A stretch of 64,000 nt of DNA from Candidatus Obscuribacterales bacterium (lineage in GTDB: Bacteria; Cyanobacteriota; Vampirovibrionia; Obscuribacterales; Obscuribacteraceae), in the NCBI GenBank assembly GCA_019637435.1, contig JAHBVO010000002.1:372001-436000 (forward strand), given 5' to 3'. The notes beneath the pieces are model-generated. The model did no database searches and was not told where the DNA came from. It saw nothing but the letters and a program-made list of their open reading frames with translations. Below are positions 8,237-17,883 of the stretch, one piece after another; position 1 is the first letter of the stretch, and each line of letters starts with the position of its first letter. The position numbers and the translations under genes were made by a program.

Positions 8237-9112
8237 GTGTCAAAAGTGAAATTTGGTGATTTTGAGCTATCGATAGTTCGTGAGTGCATGTTCGGCCTGG
8301 ATGGTGGCGCGATGTTCGGCGTTGTGCCGAAGACGCTTTGGAACAAGCTGCTGCCGGCCGATGATGAGAACCGCTGCCGTATGGCTTGCAATTTACTTTT
8401 GATTGAAACACCTGATGGGCGTGTGCTTGTGGAAACCGGCATGGGCGACCGCTGGACCGAGCAAGAGATGCAGCGCTACGGGCACGAACCACTTACGAAA
8501 ACGGAGCACATGCTGGCAGATGTTGGTTTGAAAAACGAGGATATTGACGCCGTAATTATCTCGCACCTTCACTTCGATCATGCTGGTGGTGCCGTGCGGA
8601 AGGTTGATGGCAAGCTGGTTCCGACCTTTCCAAATGCGAAGTATTACATTCAAAAAGGCGAGTGGGAGTTTTCATACAAAGCGAACGCGCGAGCGAAAGC
8701 AAGTTATCGTCCTGAGGACTATGAGCCGCTGGAAGCCGCTGGACAAGTGGTTCTCGTCGATGGTGATCACGAAGTCATGCCCGGCGTTTTCGTCAGAGTG
8801 ACAGGTGGACATACCAGTCACCACCAGGTTGTTTATTTCGAATCACAGGGTGAGAAGGGCGTTTATTTTGCCGATATAGTTCCTACGAAAAGCCATATCC
8901 AGCCCGCCTGGGTTATGGGATACGATCACTTCCCGCTGGCGTCCTGCGATATCAAATCGGATTGGCTGGGGCGCGCTGCTCGTGAGAACTGGCTTGTCGT
9001 ATTCGACCATGAGCCGGGCGTTCCCTGGGGACGGCTCTCGATTAATGAGAAGAAGCGGTTTGAGTTTCAAGCCTTGAGTGAAGACACGTTGAAACTACCG
9101 ATTGCACGCTGA
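8237..9112 (+). CDS. Metallo-beta-lactamase-fold hydrolase
   Basis: This 291-residue protein has the family's metal-binding motif HLHFDHAGG near residue 115. Further metal ligands are expected in TGGHTSHHQVVYF, the Asp of FADIVPT and the late FDHEPGVPWG. The strand order and spacing resemble the AHL-lactonase (AttM/AiiA)-like subgroup, in which a dinuclear zinc site opens a lactone. Substrate cannot be deduced, so glyoxalase-like or other esterase functions remain possible. The start codon is GTG (8237) without a clear ribosome-binding site. It follows the glutaminase gene by 52 bp and may be cotranscribed. A terminator follows at 9179. Confidence 0.85.
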   Translation: MSKVKFGDFELSIVRECMFGLDGGAMFGVVPKTLWNKLLPADDENRCRMACNLLLIETPDGRVLVETGMGDRWTEQEMQRYGHEPLTKTEHMLADVGLKNEDIDAVIISHLHFDHAGGAVRKVDGKLVPTFPNAKYYIQKGEWEFSYKANARAKASYRPEDYEPLEAAGQVVLVDGDHEVMPGVFVRVTGGHTSHHQVVYFESQGEKGVYFADIVPTKSHIQPAWVMGYDHFPLASCDIKSDWLGRAARENWLVVFDHEPGVPWGRLSINEKKRFEFQALSEDTLKLPIAR

Positions 9113-9178
9113 GCTAAATCTTACAAACTTCATACGATGGCTTCCTCTAATTTTCCGTGGTGTCAAGTAAACCATGTA

Positions 9179-9220
9179 AGCGCAAGGGCTCTTCCTGTCT
9201 ATCTCTTGCGCTCCCTTTTT
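9179..9220 (+). terminator. Rho-independent terminator after the MBL gene
   Basis: AGCGCAAG (9179-9186) pairs with CTTGCGCT (9205-9212) round an 18-nt loop, followed by CCC and T5. The long loop is the only weak point. Confidence 0.6.
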
Positions 9221-9282
9221 AAACTAAGCAGAGATCCGGCTCGGATGATAGGCTGAAAATGACCCCTCTGCGAGGAGCCGCG

Positions 9283-9888
9283 ATGTCTGACACGCCACCA
9301 TTTGCCCGTTCACCGATCGACTTCACAGATAAAGACAAAGTCAAGGTCGTACTGAAAGACCTGTCGAACGATGAGTTCCTGAGGTTGATGGAAGGGTCAT
9401 CGCCTGAGGAGCTGCAGCTGCTTCTGCAGACGGCGGAATCCCAATACCCCGCTGGGAAAACTTTCCACTTTGGTGGTTCTCAATCTCTGTTACAACTGGT
9501 TCCACGTCAGTTTCAGGGACTGTTCAGCGTCTCGCGGTATCAGGGACGTACCGCCATGGACGTGATTCGCTGGTGGGAGTCTCGCCGACTCGCCTACAAC
9601 GCGATTCTTGCTGTCATTGGCGTGTTCTCAATGGTGCTGTTTCACGCGCTTGGATTCGCCCCGTTTCACTCGCTGGTATTGCCGGCGATTGCATATGGCA
9701 TTATGGCTAACATCTGTTATACCGCCGGGTGGATGGCGGAAATCTACGCGCGTTTATTCTTTGGAGAGAAAACTGAAAATTTCGGTCCAAGCCTGTTTTT
9801 GCTCGGTTTAACCTTTTCGATGCTGTTGACTGCGCTTCCTTCGGTACTTGCCGTGATCGCTTTTGTGCTAAACCGCTTGGTCGGTTAG
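9283..9888 (+). CDS. Integral membrane protein of unknown function
   Basis: The ATG at 9283 is preferred because GAGGAG lies 5-6 bases upstream; the frame also contains an earlier ATG at 9259. The first 90 residues are soluble and hydrophilic (DLSNDEFLRLMEGSSPEELQLLLQ). They are followed by a W-W-E-S-R-R-L-A-Y-N motif at the start of the first of three membrane segments (AILAVIGVFSMVLFHALGF, LVLPAIAYGIMANICYTAGW, LFLLGLTFSMLLTALPSVLAVIAF). The WWESRRLxYN motif recurs in uncharacterised bacterial membrane proteins as far as I recall. No catalytic residues stand out. Confidence 0.65.
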   Translation: MSDTPPFARSPIDFTDKDKVKVVLKDLSNDEFLRLMEGSSPEELQLLLQTAESQYPAGKTFHFGGSQSLLQLVPRQFQGLFSVSRYQGRTAMDVIRWWESRRLAYNAILAVIGVFSMVLFHALGFAPFHSLVLPAIAYGIMANICYTAGWMAEIYARLFFGEKTENFGPSLFLLGLTFSMLLTALPSVLAVIAFVLNRLVG

Positions 9889-9941
9889 GCTGGCAATAGA
9901 ATAAAATAGAGCGGTACGGTAACTATCGAGATACTCGCCCA

Positions 9942-11351
9942 ATGGACGAAACGAACCAGCGTTTGGCTGACCGAATTCGCAATTTCATGCACATGCACCC
10001 GCAGCATCACAAGGAGGTCTCTGCGCCGCCGATGCCTTCGCCTCAGGAGCTGACTTTCACTCGAGGCGAGTTGGGTAAAACTCTTCACAGTATCAAGCGC
10101 AATCAGGAAGCTCTGCAAACTGCAGTGGCTAATGCGCGCGCGCGATCTGAGACTGCAAAGTTTCGGTTCACGAATCTTCAGAGGTTTGGTCGAGGTTCTC
10201 TTGCATACTCTTCTCTGCAAGAGGGGCTGCAGTACTTCATGCACGAGTTGGGTTATGTGGCTTACGTGCAATTGAAGGACAGCAAAGACTCGGTTGTCGT
10301 GCTTGCAGATCCAATCTGTGAGCCAGGTAAGCGACGAGAGTTTATCAACGCATTTTTGCAGAATAAAAACGATCCCGTCTTTCTGCATATCACTCATGAA
10401 ACCGGAGTCGTGCTCAATGAGCTAGGTTTTCGCGTAAATGAATTAGGCGTTGAAACCATAATTGATATTCAAGAATTTGATTTGGTTGGAAACAAAAAAC
10501 AGCAATTGCGCCAGGCTAGAAACAACGCCAAGAAAGACAATTTGGAAATTGTAGAGCTCGAAAAAATCGATAATGCGGCGTTGAAAGCCTTCAAAAAAAT
10601 CAGCGAAGACTGGATGGGCGGAAAGGTTGCTAACGATAGCGAGATGCGTTTCATAGTGCGTCCCATGCTGCTGGTCGACGAACTGGATGTCCGCAAATTC
10701 GTTGCAAAATTTCAGGGTGAAATAATTGCGTTCGTAATTTTTGATCCGATGTATCAAGATGGCGAGGTAATTGGATACATCGCTAATCATCTGCGTTCCA
10801 ATTTCAAGCGTTCCTATTCGATTGTGGATTGCATCATTCTCGATGCGATGGAAAAGTTCAAGGCAGAAGGTAAGCGCGAACTTTCACTTGGGCTCTCTCC
10901 GCTTGCCAAAGTCGATGACACAGGCGAGTTTAAACACAGTAAGTTGTTAACGGCGCACTTTCAATACGCGTTTGAGAAGGCGAACTATCTGTACAACTTC
11001 AAGAATCTCGCGCAGCACAAGCTGAAATATCGACCGGGCATGCGCGGTGCGCGCGAGGAGAAAGTTTATTGCGCGATGAAGACGCGCTTCTTCTTGATTC
11101 GATTGAACTCTGTCTATAAGGTCTTGGGATTGAAACCGTTGCCGCGTGCGATTGCGCGACACGTTGGCGCTCAAGTTGCTGAGTGGGTGAAAGGCAAGGT
11201 CAGGCGATGTTTCGATGCTGGAGAATGCAAAGTCCATTCACACCATGAGCATAAAGATTGCGAAGCGAAGTCGGAAGCCGATGATGTTGGTAGCCGCGCG
11301 CAGTCGAAGCTTCAAACCCGAGAGCGCGAATGTGAGAAAGGTAAGAGCTGA
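9942..11351 (+). CDS. DUF2156-like protein (GNAT fold, lysyl-phosphatidylglycerol synthase C-terminal type)
   Basis: The 469-residue soluble protein has the pattern of the DUF2156 / LPG-synthase catalytic fold, two tandem acetyltransferase-like halves. The first half contains GYVAYVQLKDSKDSVVVLADPIC. The second contains QLRQARNNAKKDNLEIVEL, VAKFQGEIIAFVIFDPMY and LSLGLSPLA. In MprF this module transfers an aminoacyl group from tRNA to lipid, but the membrane flippase is absent here, as in many stand-alone members. About 70 C-terminal residues are a charged, His/Glu/Lys-rich tail not expected for the family. The alpha/beta hydrolase gene starts 2 bp after its stop, so the two are probably coupled. 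Confidence 0.75.
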   Translation: MDETNQRLADRIRNFMHMHPQHHKEVSAPPMPSPQELTFTRGELGKTLHSIKRNQEALQTAVANARARSETAKFRFTNLQRFGRGSLAYSSLQEGLQYFMHELGYVAYVQLKDSKDSVVVLADPICEPGKRREFINAFLQNKNDPVFLHITHETGVVLNELGFRVNELGVETIIDIQEFDLVGNKKQQLRQARNNAKKDNLEIVELEKIDNAALKAFKKISEDWMGGKVANDSEMRFIVRPMLLVDELDVRKFVAKFQGEIIAFVIFDPMYQDGEVIGYIANHLRSNFKRSYSIVDCIILDAMEKFKAEGKRELSLGLSPLAKVDDTGEFKHSKLLTAHFQYAFEKANYLYNFKNLAQHKLKYRPGMRGAREEKVYCAMKTRFFLIRLNSVYKVLGLKPLPRAIARHVGAQVAEWVKGKVRRCFDAGECKVHSHHEHKDCEAKSEADDVGSRAQSKLQTRERECEKGKS

Positions 11352-11353
11352 AC

Positions 11354-12235
11354 GTGGGGACAATTCATACAACGGTTCGCGATAGCCTCTACGTCGATCT
11401 GTCCGATGGTAGAAGAATGGGCTTTGCGGAATACGGTCATCCTCGAGGCAATCCGATTTTATATTTTCATGGTGGCATGAGTTGTCGTCTCGACATAGCT
11501 TGGGCTGCTGATCAATTTGCATCTAAGGGGTTAAAGGTGATAGCCCCCGATCGTCCCGGAATCGGGCTTTCTGACCCGAGTTCGGAATGCAGTCTTCTTA
11601 ATTGGGTTGCGGACGTCGAAGAATTGATGGACGCGCTCAGGCTCGATGAGATTCCGTTGTTTGGATGGTCGCTTGGAACTCCCTACGTGTTCGCGTGCGC
11701 GCATTCTTTGCCGACGCGCTTTAGCAAAATTGCGAGTGTGGGCAGCTGCAGCACTTTTGATTCGCCGGAGTATGTTCAAGAATTCGGTCTGTTTCTCGAT
11801 CGGTTTCTAATCACATGCCCACCGAACTTTCGATGGCTCGCAAAAATGCTTTTGAGCGTTTCCACAAAAGCGCCTGCTCATATGATGAAGGGACTTCTGG
11901 AAAGTGAGGTTACGCGCTCGCCGTCTGATTTTGCAACGATACGCGCGCTTTCCATGCGCGAGGCGACTGATTTTATTTATGGTTCTGTCTATCAGGGACC
12001 AGATGGAGTCATCGATGATTATTGGGCTGTGCGTGAACCCTGGGGGTTTTCTCTCAGCGACATTGGTGTCGAGTTACTTTTGTATCATGGCGAAGAAGAT
12101 ATTATCGCTCCGATATCGGGCGCTACAAGATTGTCTGAGCTCATACCGGGAGCGCGCCTCACCACAATTCCGAGAGCCGGTCACTTCCTCCTCCATACAA
12201 AATTCGATCAGGTAATCGACTCGCTTGTGAAGTAG
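11354..12235 (+). CDS. Alpha/beta-hydrolase-fold enzyme
   Basis: The 293-residue protein shows the oxyanion-hole strand YFHGGMSCR, the strand VIAPDRPGIGLSD, the nucleophile elbow GWSLG (Ser near residue 110) and the C-terminal His in RAGHFLLH. The catalytic acid is probably the Asp in the HGEEDIIAP region. The family covers esterases, lipases and haloalkane- or peroxide-processing enzymes; the substrate is unknown. It starts with GTG only 2 bp after the DUF2156-like gene, an arrangement that favours translational coupling and suggests a joint role in lipid or ester metabolism. It is convergent with rlmN. Confidence 0.85.
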   Translation: MGTIHTTVRDSLYVDLSDGRRMGFAEYGHPRGNPILYFHGGMSCRLDIAWAADQFASKGLKVIAPDRPGIGLSDPSSECSLLNWVADVEELMDALRLDEIPLFGWSLGTPYVFACAHSLPTRFSKIASVGSCSTFDSPEYVQEFGLFLDRFLITCPPNFRWLAKMLLSVSTKAPAHMMKGLLESEVTRSPSDFATIRALSMREATDFIYGSVYQGPDGVIDDYWAVREPWGFSLSDIGVELLLYHGEEDIIAPISGATRLSELIPGARLTTIPRAGHFLLHTKFDQVIDSLVK

Positions 12236-12301
12236 TGCTTTGTGGTTTACGCAAGCGCCGTTTCAGTCGCACGAATTGACTAGCCTTGACGATGAGTCCC
12301 G

Positions 12302-13429
12302 TCAAGCGTTGCCGTCTTTGTAGGCATTGTGCAATTGCCCGCAGGCAGCGTCAATATCGGTGCCGCGCTCCAATCTGATGGTCACTGTTTTTCCGGATCG
12401 CTCCGCTAATTCTTTGAATCGAAGTTGAGCGTCGCGCGATGGACGACCATAATAAGCGGTGCCGTCTTCGGCGTAGGTCGGATTGTATGGTATCAAGTTG
12501 ATGTTGCAATGCAAATCGCGAACCAGGTCAGCAAGCTGCTTCGCCTGGTCTGGTCGATCGGTTACGTCTTTCAAAAGCACATACTCGATTGTCACGCGGC
12601 GACCGGTTGTATCAACATAATCGCGCAAAGCATCAATCAAATCCGGAATCGGCCACTTTTTTGTAATTGGTACCACTTCCTCTCGTGTCGCCTTGTCCGG
12701 CGCATGCAGAGAGAGTGCGAGCGTTACTGGAAGATTGACTTCTCTCAGACGCTCGATACCAGGGATGATACCAGAGGTGGAAACGGTAATGTGCCGTCCG
12801 CCGATTCCAACCGAGTTTATCATCGTGTTAATGGACTGAACTACGTTCTCCGTGTTTAGGAGCGGTTCGCCCTGACCCATGTAAACCAGGTTGGCTACTC
12901 GTTTTCCAGACTCGCGCTGGATTGATAAAACTTGATCGACGATTTCCTGCGAGCTTAAATTTCGCATGAAACCTAGATAGCCGGTCGCGCAGAATGTACA
13001 GCCTACAGCGCAGCCCACCTGACTGGATACGCAAGCGGAGAGGGTGTCGCGGTCCTGGAAGCACATGAGAACGGACTCGACGAGCTTTCCATCGGGCAGA
13101 CGAAACAGATATTTGCGCGTTCCATCTTTGCTGACTTTAAGCGTTGCGATTTCAAGAGCCGAGATGCATGCCACCTCTTTGAGTTTTTCGCGAAATTCCG
13201 CTGAGAGGTTTGTCATCTCATCGAACGATTTTGCCCACTTCGCGTAAATCCAACTATGAATCTGATCGGCCCGGAACGCTTTCTCTCCGAGCCCTTTGAC
13301 GAATTCCTTCATCTCATCGAGTGTGAGCCCCGACAGCGCAATTCGCCCGCTGCTGTCACGCAGCGGTTCTTTCGTTTTGCTTTCGGAGTCGTTCTGCTTG
13401 GTCAAATTCACTACCTGTCTCGGTTTCAA
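12302..13429 (-). CDS. rlmN: 23S rRNA / tRNA adenine-C2 methyltransferase RlmN
   Basis: A radical SAM enzyme that methylates A2503 of 23S rRNA and A37 of some tRNAs. The cluster motif CAVGCTFC (Cys140, 144, 147) binds the 4Fe-4S cluster. Other hallmarks are FRADQIHSWIYAKW near the N terminus, LVYMGQGEPLLN, LALSLHAPDK, EYVLLKDVTD and the C-terminal ERGTDIDAACGQL, which holds the second catalytic Cys. Length (about 375 residues) is normal. The frame opens with TTG at 13429, but a GTG a few codons in with AGG in front could be the real start, so the extreme N terminus is uncertain. It is divergent from secA. Confidence 0.95.
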   Translation of the reverse strand: MKPRQVVNLTKQNDSESKTKEPLRDSSGRIALSGLTLDEMKEFVKGLGEKAFRADQIHSWIYAKWAKSFDEMTNLSAEFREKLKEVACISALEIATLKVSKDGTRKYLFRLPDGKLVESVLMCFQDRDTLSACVSSQVGCAVGCTFCATGYLGFMRNLSSQEIVDQVLSIQRESGKRVANLVYMGQGEPLLNTENVVQSINTMINSVGIGGRHITVSTSGIIPGIERLREVNLPVTLALSLHAPDKATREEVVPITKKWPIPDLIDALRDYVDTTGRRVTIEYVLLKDVTDRPDQAKQLADLVRDLHCNINLIPYNPTYAEDGTAYYGRPSRDAQLRFKELAERSGKTVTIRLERGTDIDAACGQLHNAYKDGNA

Positions 13430-13769
13430 AGCCGATTCGTCGATCGGTTCGAGCGGTTTAGTCCGACAAAATTGGTTTAAACCCTGATTATTACCGTCTC
13501 ATGATAAGCCAACCTACTGACTTCAATCCATTTCTGTTGCGTAACTTTACCGACCAATCGGCGGGCGTGCACCCTGCATTCGCGACTGCACGTACCAAAA
13601 ACGCAATACCAGCAGCCCTCTATGCCATATGTAAGAAGAGCCAATGATAAAATTGGTCCTTTCTTTTCTGAATGTTTTTAGTGCCAAGGGCGCCCCAGCG
13701 GATTAATGCGCGCTAAGATACGGTTTTAGAGAAAAGTGCTTTAGGTTAGACCTTTGGGGGAACCATCGG
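13430..13769. other. Divergent intergenic region between rlmN and secA
   Basis: This 340-bp stretch must contain the promoters of both genes, but no unambiguous -35/-10 pair could be picked. A 48-codon open frame (13501-13647) lacks a ribosome-binding site and was not accepted as a gene. A weak hairpin CCAAT/ATTGG (about 13641-13656) precedes a T-rich tract. GGGGG 9 bases before the secA ATG is its ribosome-binding site. Confidence 0.4.
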
Positions 13770-16700
13770 ATGGATTGGGATGAGCGGGGAAGACAATGGC
13801 TTCGGGGTCTCTTTGGAGATACCAACGAGAAACGGCTGAAGCAACTGCAGCCCTTTCTTGAGCGCGCCAACATGTTGGAGCCCGAGATACAGCGGCTCTC
13901 AGAAGACGATCTGAAGCGCAAAACCGTTGAGTTCCGCACCAAGATTGACAATGCGATGCGTGACACACCGGACATCAAGCTGATTCCGGACGACGCTCCT
14001 AAAATGCCGGGTCATATCAGAACGAAAAAGGACGAAGTCCTCGGGCAGATTCTTGAAGAGATTATGCCAGAAGCATTTGCTGTGTGCCGCGCTGCATCGA
14101 TGAATGTACTGGGCATGCGCCACTTCGATGTGCAGTTGCTTGGCGGGGCTGCGCTGCACTTCAATAAGATTTCCGAGATGCGTACCGGAGAAGGTAAGAC
14201 GCTCGTCGCAACTCTTCCCGTTTATTTAAACGGTTTGACTGGCCGCGGCGTTCACGTCGTTACAGTCAATGACTACCTCGCTCGTCGTGACTCCGAGTGG
14301 ATGGGCTTGTTGTACCGGTATCTCGGACTGACTACCGGTCTTGTCTATTCGCACCAACCCGATTGGGAAAAGAAGGCGGCTTACGCAACTGATATCACAT
14401 ATGGTACCAACCACGAATTCGGTTTTGACTACCTGCGCGACAACATGCGCACCAGCCTTGAAGACCTTGTGCAGCGTCCCTATTACTTCGCGATAGTTGA
14501 TGAAGTCGATAACATCCTGATTGACGAAGCCAGAACGCCGCTCATCATCTCAGGTGCTCCGGCCGAGTCCTACACTGAGATTTATAAACGCATGGCGCAA
14601 CTCGCTCCGTTGATGGAGCGTGGTCGCGACAAGGATGATGAAGACTGCGACTACTTCGTGGACGAGAAGGCGAGGAACGTTCTTGTCACCGAGCGTGGTG
14701 TCATTAATGCTGAGAAACTGCTTGGTGTCAACGACCTCTGGGACATGCACTTCAACTTCCACCACTACCTCGTACAGGCTCTCAAAGCTAAGGAACTGTT
14801 CCAACTCGACAAAGAGTACGTCGTCGCGCCGAACGAAGAAGGACAAATGGAAGTCGTCATCGTTGACGAATTTACCGGTCGTATGATGCAGGGGCGTCGC
14901 TGGAGCGACGGTCTGCACCAGGCTGTCGAAGCGAAAGAAGGCGTCGCGATTCAAGAAGAGACGATGACATATGCGTCTATTACTTATCAAAACTTGTTCC
15001 GCTTATATCCGAAACTGGCAGGAATGACCGGTACGGCTATGACTGAAGCGGCGGAGTTCAACAAGATTTATAACCTTGATGTTGTTGCGATTCCGACGAA
15101 CAAGAACTCGATTCGGACAGACAAATCAGACGTTATCTACAAGACAGAGCGGCAGAAGTACTTCTCGTGCGTAGAAGAAATCGTCGAGATGCACGAACTC
15201 GGTCGTCCCGTCTTGGTTGGTACCGTCAGTATCGAGAAGTCTGAACTGATTGCGGACTTGCTCCGCACGCCACACAAGATGAGCGAATACCTCGTCTCTA
15301 AGATCACAAAGGCTGCCGATTACATCAAGAACCGCGACCTCAGCGGCGATGCAATTACCTCTTTGAAGAAGATCTTCGAGAGACCGGGCGCAGTCGACCC
15401 TGTCAAGCTTGAAGCCGCAATCAAGGAAATCGAGAAAGAGTTTCCGAAGAAGCATGAAGAGCTAATTGAACGCCTCTATTCAATCCATGTGACGGCCCAG
15501 GTTGTTGCTTCCATCAGAAAGGGAATTCCGTTCAACGTGCTCAACGCCAAGCTGCACGAGAAGGAAGCGATGATCGTTGCTCAGGCTGGTAGAAAGGGCG
15601 CTGTGACGGTCGCAACCAACATGGCAGGTCGTGGTACCGACATCCTTCTAGGTGGCAACCCCGAGTACCTGGCGAAGGAAGAGCTTAAAAAGCAAGGAAT
15701 GGATGACGTGGAGTCGCCTGAGTATCAGGTGAAGCTCAAGGAATTGACTAAGAAGTTCAAGGCCGAAATTACCGAGAAAGAGCATGACGAGGTCGTCGCG
15801 TTAGGTGGACTGCACATCCTCGGTACCGAGCGCCACGAGTCCCGTCGTATCGACAACCAGCTCCGCGGCCGCGCAGGCCGTCAGGGAGACCCTGGTTCCG
15901 CACGCTTCTTCCTGTCACTGGAAGATCAGCTGATGCGAATATTCGGCGGCGAAAAGATCGCGCAACTGATGGACTTCATCGGTGCTGATGAAGAAATGCC
16001 GATCGAGCATAAGATGGTGACCAACTCGATCGAAAAGGCGCAGAAGAAGGTCGAAGCGCACCACTTCGACATGCGCAAGCACGTGTTGCAATACGACGAT
16101 GTTTTAAACACCCAGCGCGAAGTTATCTATCGCGAACGTCGCCGCATCCTCGAACATGCCGACTTGCGTGAGAACGTTCTCGATATGCTTCACGAGCACC
16201 TTGACCTGGTTCTCTCCGCCAATCTCGATGCTGAGAGCCCTCCGGAAGTTTGGGAAGAGCAAGGTATGCCGGAATTGCTCATCGCGTTGGAAAACGATAT
16301 TCCGATGATGGGTTCGATCACAATGGCCGAACTCGGCGGACTTCACTATGAAGACTTGAGAAAGAAACTGCACGCAGCAATCGAACAAGCCTACGTAGTG
16401 CGTGAAGAAGAAGTCGGTAAAGAGACACTGCGTGAATTGGAACGTCAAGTTCTGCTTCGCACCATCGACACTAAGTGGGTCGACTATCTGCACAACATCG
16501 ACATTCTCAGAGAGGGCGTCGGGCTGCGCGGTTATGGTCAACGTGATCCGCTTCAGGAGTACAAGCGCGAAGCGTACGATATGTTCAATATGTTGTTGAG
16601 AAACATCCAGCAAGAATCGATTCAGCTCATCTTCCGCGCTCAACCGATGAATCGTCCCGAGCACGGAATGGGTGATATGAGCGATGAGCTCCCGCCGGAG

Positions 16701-17123
16701 CTGGTCCAATGGCTTGCTGAAAATCATATCGATTTGACTAATCTCTCACAGCTCGACACTGACGATCTCTCGCCGGCGTTGAAGGAAGCGATGGAGCTCG
16801 CGGCTCGTGGTGAAGACCCATCTCAGGCTCTACAAGTCCAGATCGAAGAGATCAAAGAGACGGAAACTTCTCACGAGATTCACGTCGAAGGCATCGTGGC
16901 TGGTATCGCTCCAACTCCGGATGATTTAGCCAAGGACATCGATCAGAACGTTCCTGCGAAATCTGGAGACGCGAAGAGCGAGGACAGGACGGACTCCGAC
17001 GCGGGCGACCAGAAGACTGACGTCCATGGTTCCAACAACGACCAGTCTGAAGCCAACGGAGCCAAGACGGATGACACCACCGATGGTGGTAGTGTCTCGG
17101 AGAAGGAATCCGTAGCGAAGTAG
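13770..17123 (+). CDS. secA: Preprotein translocase ATPase SecA, long form
   Basis: SecA drives protein export through SecYEG. Visible are Walker A MRTGEGKT (residues 137-144), the DEAD-type Walker B in FAIVDEVDNILIDEARTPLIISG, the preprotein cross-linking region, and the NBD2 motifs AGMTGTA, VATNMAGRGTDI and LRGRAGRQGDPG. At 1117 residues it is 200-300 longer than usual. A helical insertion of about 85 residues (roughly 498-583) splits NBD2 between IEKSELIADLLR and FNVLNAKLHEKEA, and the end is an acidic Asp/Ser/Asn-rich tail instead of the zinc-binding Cys motif. GGGGG precedes the ATG by 9 bases. tsaB follows after 10 bp. Confidence 0.97.
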   Translation: MDWDERGRQWLRGLFGDTNEKRLKQLQPFLERANMLEPEIQRLSEDDLKRKTVEFRTKIDNAMRDTPDIKLIPDDAPKMPGHIRTKKDEVLGQILEEIMPEAFAVCRAASMNVLGMRHFDVQLLGGAALHFNKISEMRTGEGKTLVATLPVYLNGLTGRGVHVVTVNDYLARRDSEWMGLLYRYLGLTTGLVYSHQPDWEKKAAYATDITYGTNHEFGFDYLRDNMRTSLEDLVQRPYYFAIVDEVDNILIDEARTPLIISGAPAESYTEIYKRMAQLAPLMERGRDKDDEDCDYFVDEKARNVLVTERGVINAEKLLGVNDLWDMHFNFHHYLVQALKAKELFQLDKEYVVAPNEEGQMEVVIVDEFTGRMMQGRRWSDGLHQAVEAKEGVAIQEETMTYASITYQNLFRLYPKLAGMTGTAMTEAAEFNKIYNLDVVAIPTNKNSIRTDKSDVIYKTERQKYFSCVEEIVEMHELGRPVLVGTVSIEKSELIADLLRTPHKMSEYLVSKITKAADYIKNRDLSGDAITSLKKIFERPGAVDPVKLEAAIKEIEKEFPKKHEELIERLYSIHVTAQVVASIRKGIPFNVLNAKLHEKEAMIVAQAGRKGAVTVATNMAGRGTDILLGGNPEYLAKEELKKQGMDDVESPEYQVKLKELTKKFKAEITEKEHDEVVALGGLHILGTERHESRRIDNQLRGRAGRQGDPGSARFFLSLEDQLMRIFGGEKIAQLMDFIGADEEMPIEHKMVTNSIEKAQKKVEAHHFDMRKHVLQYDDVLNTQREVIYRERRRILEHADLRENVLDMLHEHLDLVLSANLDAESPPEVWEEQGMPELLIALENDIPMMGSITMAELGGLHYEDLRKKLHAAIEQAYVVREEEVGKETLRELERQVLLRTIDTKWVDYLHNIDILREGVGLRGYGQRDPLQEYKREAYDMFNMLLRNIQQESIQLIFRAQPMNRPEHGMGDMSDELPPELVQWLAENHIDLTNLSQLDTDDLSPALKEAMELAARGEDPSQALQVQIEEIKETETSHEIHVEGIVAGIAPTPDDLAKDIDQNVPAKSGDAKSEDRTDSDAGDQKTDVHGSNNDQSEANGAKTDDTTDGGSVSEKESVAK

Positions 17124-17133
17124 CTGCAACGCC

Positions 17134-17883
17134 ATGAGAACTCTATCTTTCGATACCAGCAATCCGGTTTTGACGGCTGCACTGATGGAAGACGGCAAAA
17201 TCGTCTCGAGTCGGCGCGTAGTCCCGCCGGAATCCACCAGGCAAGAAGCAGTCAGTCAGCTTATGCCCACAATCGACGATATCACAGCGAAACAAAATTG
17301 GTCTCGCGATAGTATCGATTTGATTATTGTCGGAGTTGGTCCGGGTAGTTTTACCGGAATGAGAACTTGTGTGGTTACCGCTCGAACACTCGCTCAAGCG
17401 CTCGGTGTCGGCTTGATTGGCGTTGATTCACTGCGTTGCTACGCGTCGATGTTGCCGTTGCCCTCAACGATCGTTCTCTCCGGAGGGCGCGGGCATTACT
17501 TTATCGCTTCGTATTCTTCAGGGACCAGCGGAAAGGACCGCTGGAAGCCGGGCGACGCGAACATGAAAATCGATTCAGAACCGAGCTGTTTAGTAGGTGA
17601 TGATTTCTTGACGGCGGTGAAGCAGGCGCGGAGCTGTTTTGTAGAACCAAAAATCTTGGATGAAGTGCGTGCCCATAACTCCAATGCCGAAGCAATACCT
17701 GAAGAACTAAACCTGGCGGTAATTCAGGCGGAACTCGCGAACAGCGAATTTGGTTTGATTGACAAGGATCGTGACAAGTTGAAAACGATATATGCGTTCG
17801 ATAGAGTTGAGCCGTTATACTTGCGTGGTGCTTCAATTACGTTAAAACCAAACGCCGGTGAGCAAGCTGGACATAGGAATTAG
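17134..17883 (+). CDS. tsaB: tRNA threonylcarbamoyladenosine biosynthesis protein TsaB
   Basis: TsaB is the non-catalytic partner of TsaD in making t6A37 on ANN-decoding tRNAs. The N terminus has the ASKHA fold: LSFDTSNPVLTAALMEDG, then the family signature GVGPGSFTGMRTCVVTARTLAQALG (about residues 67-92). The length of 249 residues is usual. It lies 10 bp after secA and overlaps the next gene (rimI) by 26 bp, a typical tsaB-rimI pairing. The second half diverges from better-known TsaB proteins, as is common. Confidence 0.92.
   Translation: MRTLSFDTSNPVLTAALMEDGKIVSSRRVVPPESTRQEAVSQLMPTIDDITAKQNWSRDSIDLIIVGVGPGSFTGMRTCVVTARTLAQALGVGLIGVDSLRCYASMLPLPSTIVLSGGRGHYFIASYSSGTSGKDRWKPGDANMKIDSEPSCLVGDDFLTAVKQARSCFVEPKILDEVRAHNSNAEAIPEELNLAVIQAELANSEFGLIDKDRDKLKTIYAFDRVEPLYLRGASITLKPNAGEQAGHRN

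Noticed and set aside
13501-13647. 48-codon open frame (ATG to TGA) in the rlmN-secA intergenic region
   Set aside because: No ribosome-binding site and no recognisable sequence feature; a frame of this length is expected by chance.
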